The notes beneath the pieces are model-generated. The model saw only the letters and a list, made by a program, of their open reading frames with translations. It did not search any database and was not told where the DNA came from. Below are positions 61,401-64,000 of a DNA stretch of 64,000 bases, one piece after another (position 1 is the first letter of the stretch; each line of letters starts with the position of its first letter). Origin of the DNA: Antedon mediterranea (Eukaryota > Echinodermata > Crinoidea > Comatulida > Antedonidae); assembly GCF_964355755.1 (NCBI RefSeq), contig NC_092675.1, positions 20,164,912-20,228,911 on the forward strand, read 5' to 3'. The position numbers were made by a program, and so were the translations under genes.

Positions 61401-63540
61401 ACCTTTGACCTAGTTTTAAGTACCACCAACTAACTACCACGAATAACCAAGAAGGAAGGATATTGACATTGTCAATGACAATTTTATTGTTATATCATAT
61501 CATATTTGTTTCTCAATCTTTAAATAAAATTACCAGGATTGGTGACATTTATAGAAACTTGCGTCAACTCAGAGATTATAGTCATTCATTTTCCGTCCGG
61601 GTACGACGGTAAGTATAAGGCCATGGCAGTTACTTGTGGCACCATATGGAGTAATCTTCACTCCATGCTTGTGGTGGTGTACTCGCTGCCTGCTAACAGG
61701 CGATGTGAAAATTGTACTCGCGTCCAATAACGACAATGGCCTTTATTTATTACCGTTCTGCATTTTATGGCATTATCAATCAATCAACTTATCAATCAAT
61801 ATTGTGTTCCAAACACTAGTTATAGTTTATTAATTTACAAAATCGAAAAGCAAAAGTGAACTTTTATTTATCTTTATATCCCCTGAATAATTATGCAAAT
61901 AAGAGCCCATTTTTGCGAGGAAAAAAAAGTATAAAATACACCACTAAACAATGTGTCCACATATACTTCGATATTAAAAATCATATAATCAATCAAGCCA
62001 TCAAAATATAACCAAGCCTCATCAGTAAAATTTGAAAATTATACAAAATGGGATATTATATATATATATATATATGAACACATATGCAAATATTGTTGAA
62101 AAGTGATATTGTACTTTGAATCTTGGTGCCAACCTAATTATAGCTTTAACCATGGAGGTATTTTATACCTCCATGCTTTAACATTAATAAATACTGTATG
62201 TCTATTGTATAACTTTAAAAAAGAAATCACAGATATATAGGAAATAATGTTTCTTTGAAGGAATAAAATGTATAGGCCTACTTGATGTCAAACTTTCCAG
62301 ACGGGTATATCGCTTTAAGAGATGCATGCGCATCAACCAAAGACGAGGTTGAAACATCAGATTCTCTTATGTATAAAGAAATGTCTAATCACTGTTCATT
62401 CAAAACAGAGATACTCAAACACATTTATTTATTTTATTTGTTCTTTCTTTAAACTGAAATACACTTTCAATACAAATGTACTGATTTCCAAAGTGGTTCA
62501 GTAAACATATTTACAACAAAAATAAAATATAAAACAAAAACAAAAAGAAAGAAAACCGATATAAAACTATTTACAATTGTGAAGGCAAAAGGTTAAATAT
62601 ATATATGTTTTCTATAGTGAAGATTTAAAAGTTGCCAAAGACATATTATAATGGAGTTCTGATTTTATGTTATTTGGTAGAGAATTCCATAGTTTAGTTG
62701 ATCTTATCTATAAACAAAACTTCTTTTAGCCTGAGAGTTATTCCATGAAGTCATTTTCACATATACCCAAGCACATTATCTATGTATTTTCCACTCTGTC
62801 TGATCTAATTAATACCCCTTTTTTTGACACTGCCAAGCTATGTGAAAGTGTTCTCTTCCTTTTATTATTGTATAGTTTTGCAGTTTTAATTTTTGTTTTA
62901 TTCATAGTCAATTGACTATGTTTTAGTGTAGTGTATTAAGTATATGAGGTTCTACAGCTAATTAAATATGCGAGGTCTTGTACTCACACCTCATAAATAT
63001 TGGGCATAGGTATGTAAACAAAGACAGATATCATGTATCAAGTTATCTTAATCTCTACAATTCACTTCTATTATAACATCAGTGCTGTGAACATCATAGT
63101 CTTTTCTGCAGAGTTTCTTTAAAATTAACATTACCAAAACTCAATTTTGTAATTTGTTAACTGTAGTGTAAGTAAAAATCAATATTACAATTTTCTTGTT
63201 ATACAATTATGATTTAACCATGTAGGTTTATGTAATGATTTAGTTTGTGTTATTAACATACAGAACAGCATGTACAGTGTCACAATGTAATGGTTATAAG
63301 GGACATAAATTATTTTGGACTAGTAGGTTAGGACTAGTAGTTGAACCTGATTGAATGGCATACTGTTACAGTGTTTTGTATAATTATTTTAGTAGGGAGT
63401 ATCGGTACCTCATTAACAGTCAATGTATAAGGGTTGCAGTGTTGCGTATGTCTTTATACTTTCCGTTAATAATAATTAAACAATTATCTAATCAAACTTC
63501 ATAATCTAGTAATATAATAAAGCTCTTTTTGAAATCAAAT
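61401..63540. other. Spacer right of CHSY1
   Basis: No gene is supported. It contains an (AT)n run near 62050-62076 and a short perfect palindrome at 62151-62175. The frames at 61539-61833 have a GTAAGT donor-like site but no recognisable product. Confidence 0.5.
62151..62175. repeat. Short perfect hairpin CATGGAGGTAT
   Basis: CATGGAGGTAT at 62151-62161 pairs with ATACCTCCATG at 62165-62175 around a three-base loop. No associated gene. Confidence 0.7.
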
Positions 63541-63581
63541 TTTCGTTTTTCATGAAGGTGGAAATAAACGTTAAAACTTTA

Positions 63582-63620
63582 CAAACGTTTCGTGCGTTAG
63601 CATCGCACTTTTTCAAGGTA
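63582..63620 (-). other. Hammerhead-ribozyme-like hairpin of the Penelope element
   Basis: On the minus strand CCTTGAAAAAG is followed by the stem GTGCG / CGCAC and then GAAACGTTT. This order (CUGAUGA-like, stem II, GAAAC) recalls the hammerhead motifs of Penelope-like elements, and it lies downstream of the element's ORF where such motifs occur. The CUGAUGA core is not intact, so activity is doubtful. Confidence 0.35.
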
Positions 63621-63696
63621 GTGGTTTCAGCTTGGTTTGCCGACACTGATCATGGCATAGTCACGTGATGTTGTTGTGACATGCGCCCTCTCTGAG

Positions 63697-64000
63697 TTAT
63701 TTCTTTAATACATCTGGGTGAATCCCAGGGGGGTCCGCCCCGGCCGGCCGTCTCACTTCTAACAGGTCATCATATATGTGTGGCAGCCACTTTCCTCCTT
63801 GGTCTCTGTTCATGTTGTTTCCAGTTTTTCTAATTGTAATTGCTTCTTGCCATCCTCTCTTGTTGATGTTTCCCTCTTTCTTTAACACTTTCGCCTCCCA
63901 ATTAGGTGTATGGTTTTCCTTTATAGCATGGTCTGTGATTGCAGATTTATGTGTAATGTTTGATTGTGACATTCTGCTTGACCTTGTCATGACTCCTTTC
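63697..64000 (-). CDS. Penelope-like retroelement protein, C-terminal end (partial)
   Basis: The frame is open from the window edge (64000) to TAA at 63699-63697, about 100 codons. The part from HKSAITDHAIKENHTPNWEA through GWQEAITIRKTGNNMNRDQG to WLPHIYDDLL is the characteristic tail of Penelope-like element proteins, after the reverse transcriptase and at the end of the GIY-YIG endonuclease region. The catalytic GIY-YIG core and the reverse transcriptase would lie beyond the window to the right. No internal stop is visible in this portion, so the copy may be fairly young. A hammerhead-like motif follows at 63620-63582. Confidence 0.75.
   Translation of the reverse strand, partial: KGVMTRSSRMSQSNITHKSAITDHAIKENHTPNWEAKVLKKEGNINKRGWQEAITIRKTGNNMNRDQGGKWLPHIYDDLLEVRRPAGADPPGIHPDVLKK

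Noticed and set aside
61539-61833. Plus-strand coding exon right of CHSY1
   Set aside because: A GTAAGT lies inside, but two overlapping frames are equally open and neither resembles a known protein.

Overview
The window looks like nuclear DNA of an invertebrate deuterostome, most plausibly an echinoderm. It is AT-rich, its genes are split by GT..AG introns, and its intergenic and intronic space is full of small DNA transposons, tRNA-derived SINEs and palindromes. The proteins resemble vertebrate orthologues closely. The taxon is an inference from gene content and repeat style; no species-specific marker was found.

Four genes are well supported. At 558-2842 (+) are the last four coding exons of a gene ending in a laminin-G domain, most likely the final LG domain of a laminin alpha chain. 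At 9882-5068 (-) is a complete four-exon gene for a SAXO1/2-type axonemal microtubule protein (468 aa). At 11282-25874 (+) is a complete 17-coding-exon gene for EFL1, the GTPase that helps SBDS release eIF6 from the 60S ribosomal subunit (1112 aa). At 61146-42857 (-) is a complete two-exon chondroitin sulfate synthase (CHSY1 type, 780 aa), whose 16-kb intron separates its two glycosyltransferase domains. Between EFL1 and CHSY1, on the minus strand at 39714-37981, are one convincing secreted-protein first exon with faint Reeler resemblance and one possible terminal exon. At the right edge, 64000-63697 (-), is the C-terminal end of a Penelope-like retroelement protein.

Layout: 1-2.8 kb laminin tail; 2.8-5 kb intergenic with a palindromic MITE and a 5S-rRNA-derived sequence; 5-9.9 kb SAXO; 9.9-11.3 kb a divergent intergenic region with paired CCAAT boxes; 11.3-25.9 kb EFL1, with SINEs and MITEs in its introns; 25.9-37.9 kb gene-poor, dominated by a 7-kb non-coding inverted-repeat element (29903-36921) holding a satellite of hairpins; 38-39.7 kb the putative secreted-protein gene; 39.7-42.9 kb AT-rich spacer or 3' UTR; 42.9-61.1 kb CHSY1; 61.1-63.5 kb spacer; then the Penelope fragment.

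The genes do not form a pathway. The notable arrangement is SAXO and EFL1 head to head, as recalled for EFL1 and SAXO2 on human 15q25, which suggests an ancient shared promoter. Human CHSY1 also lies on 15q. The most unusual sequence is the 7-kb element at 29903-36921.
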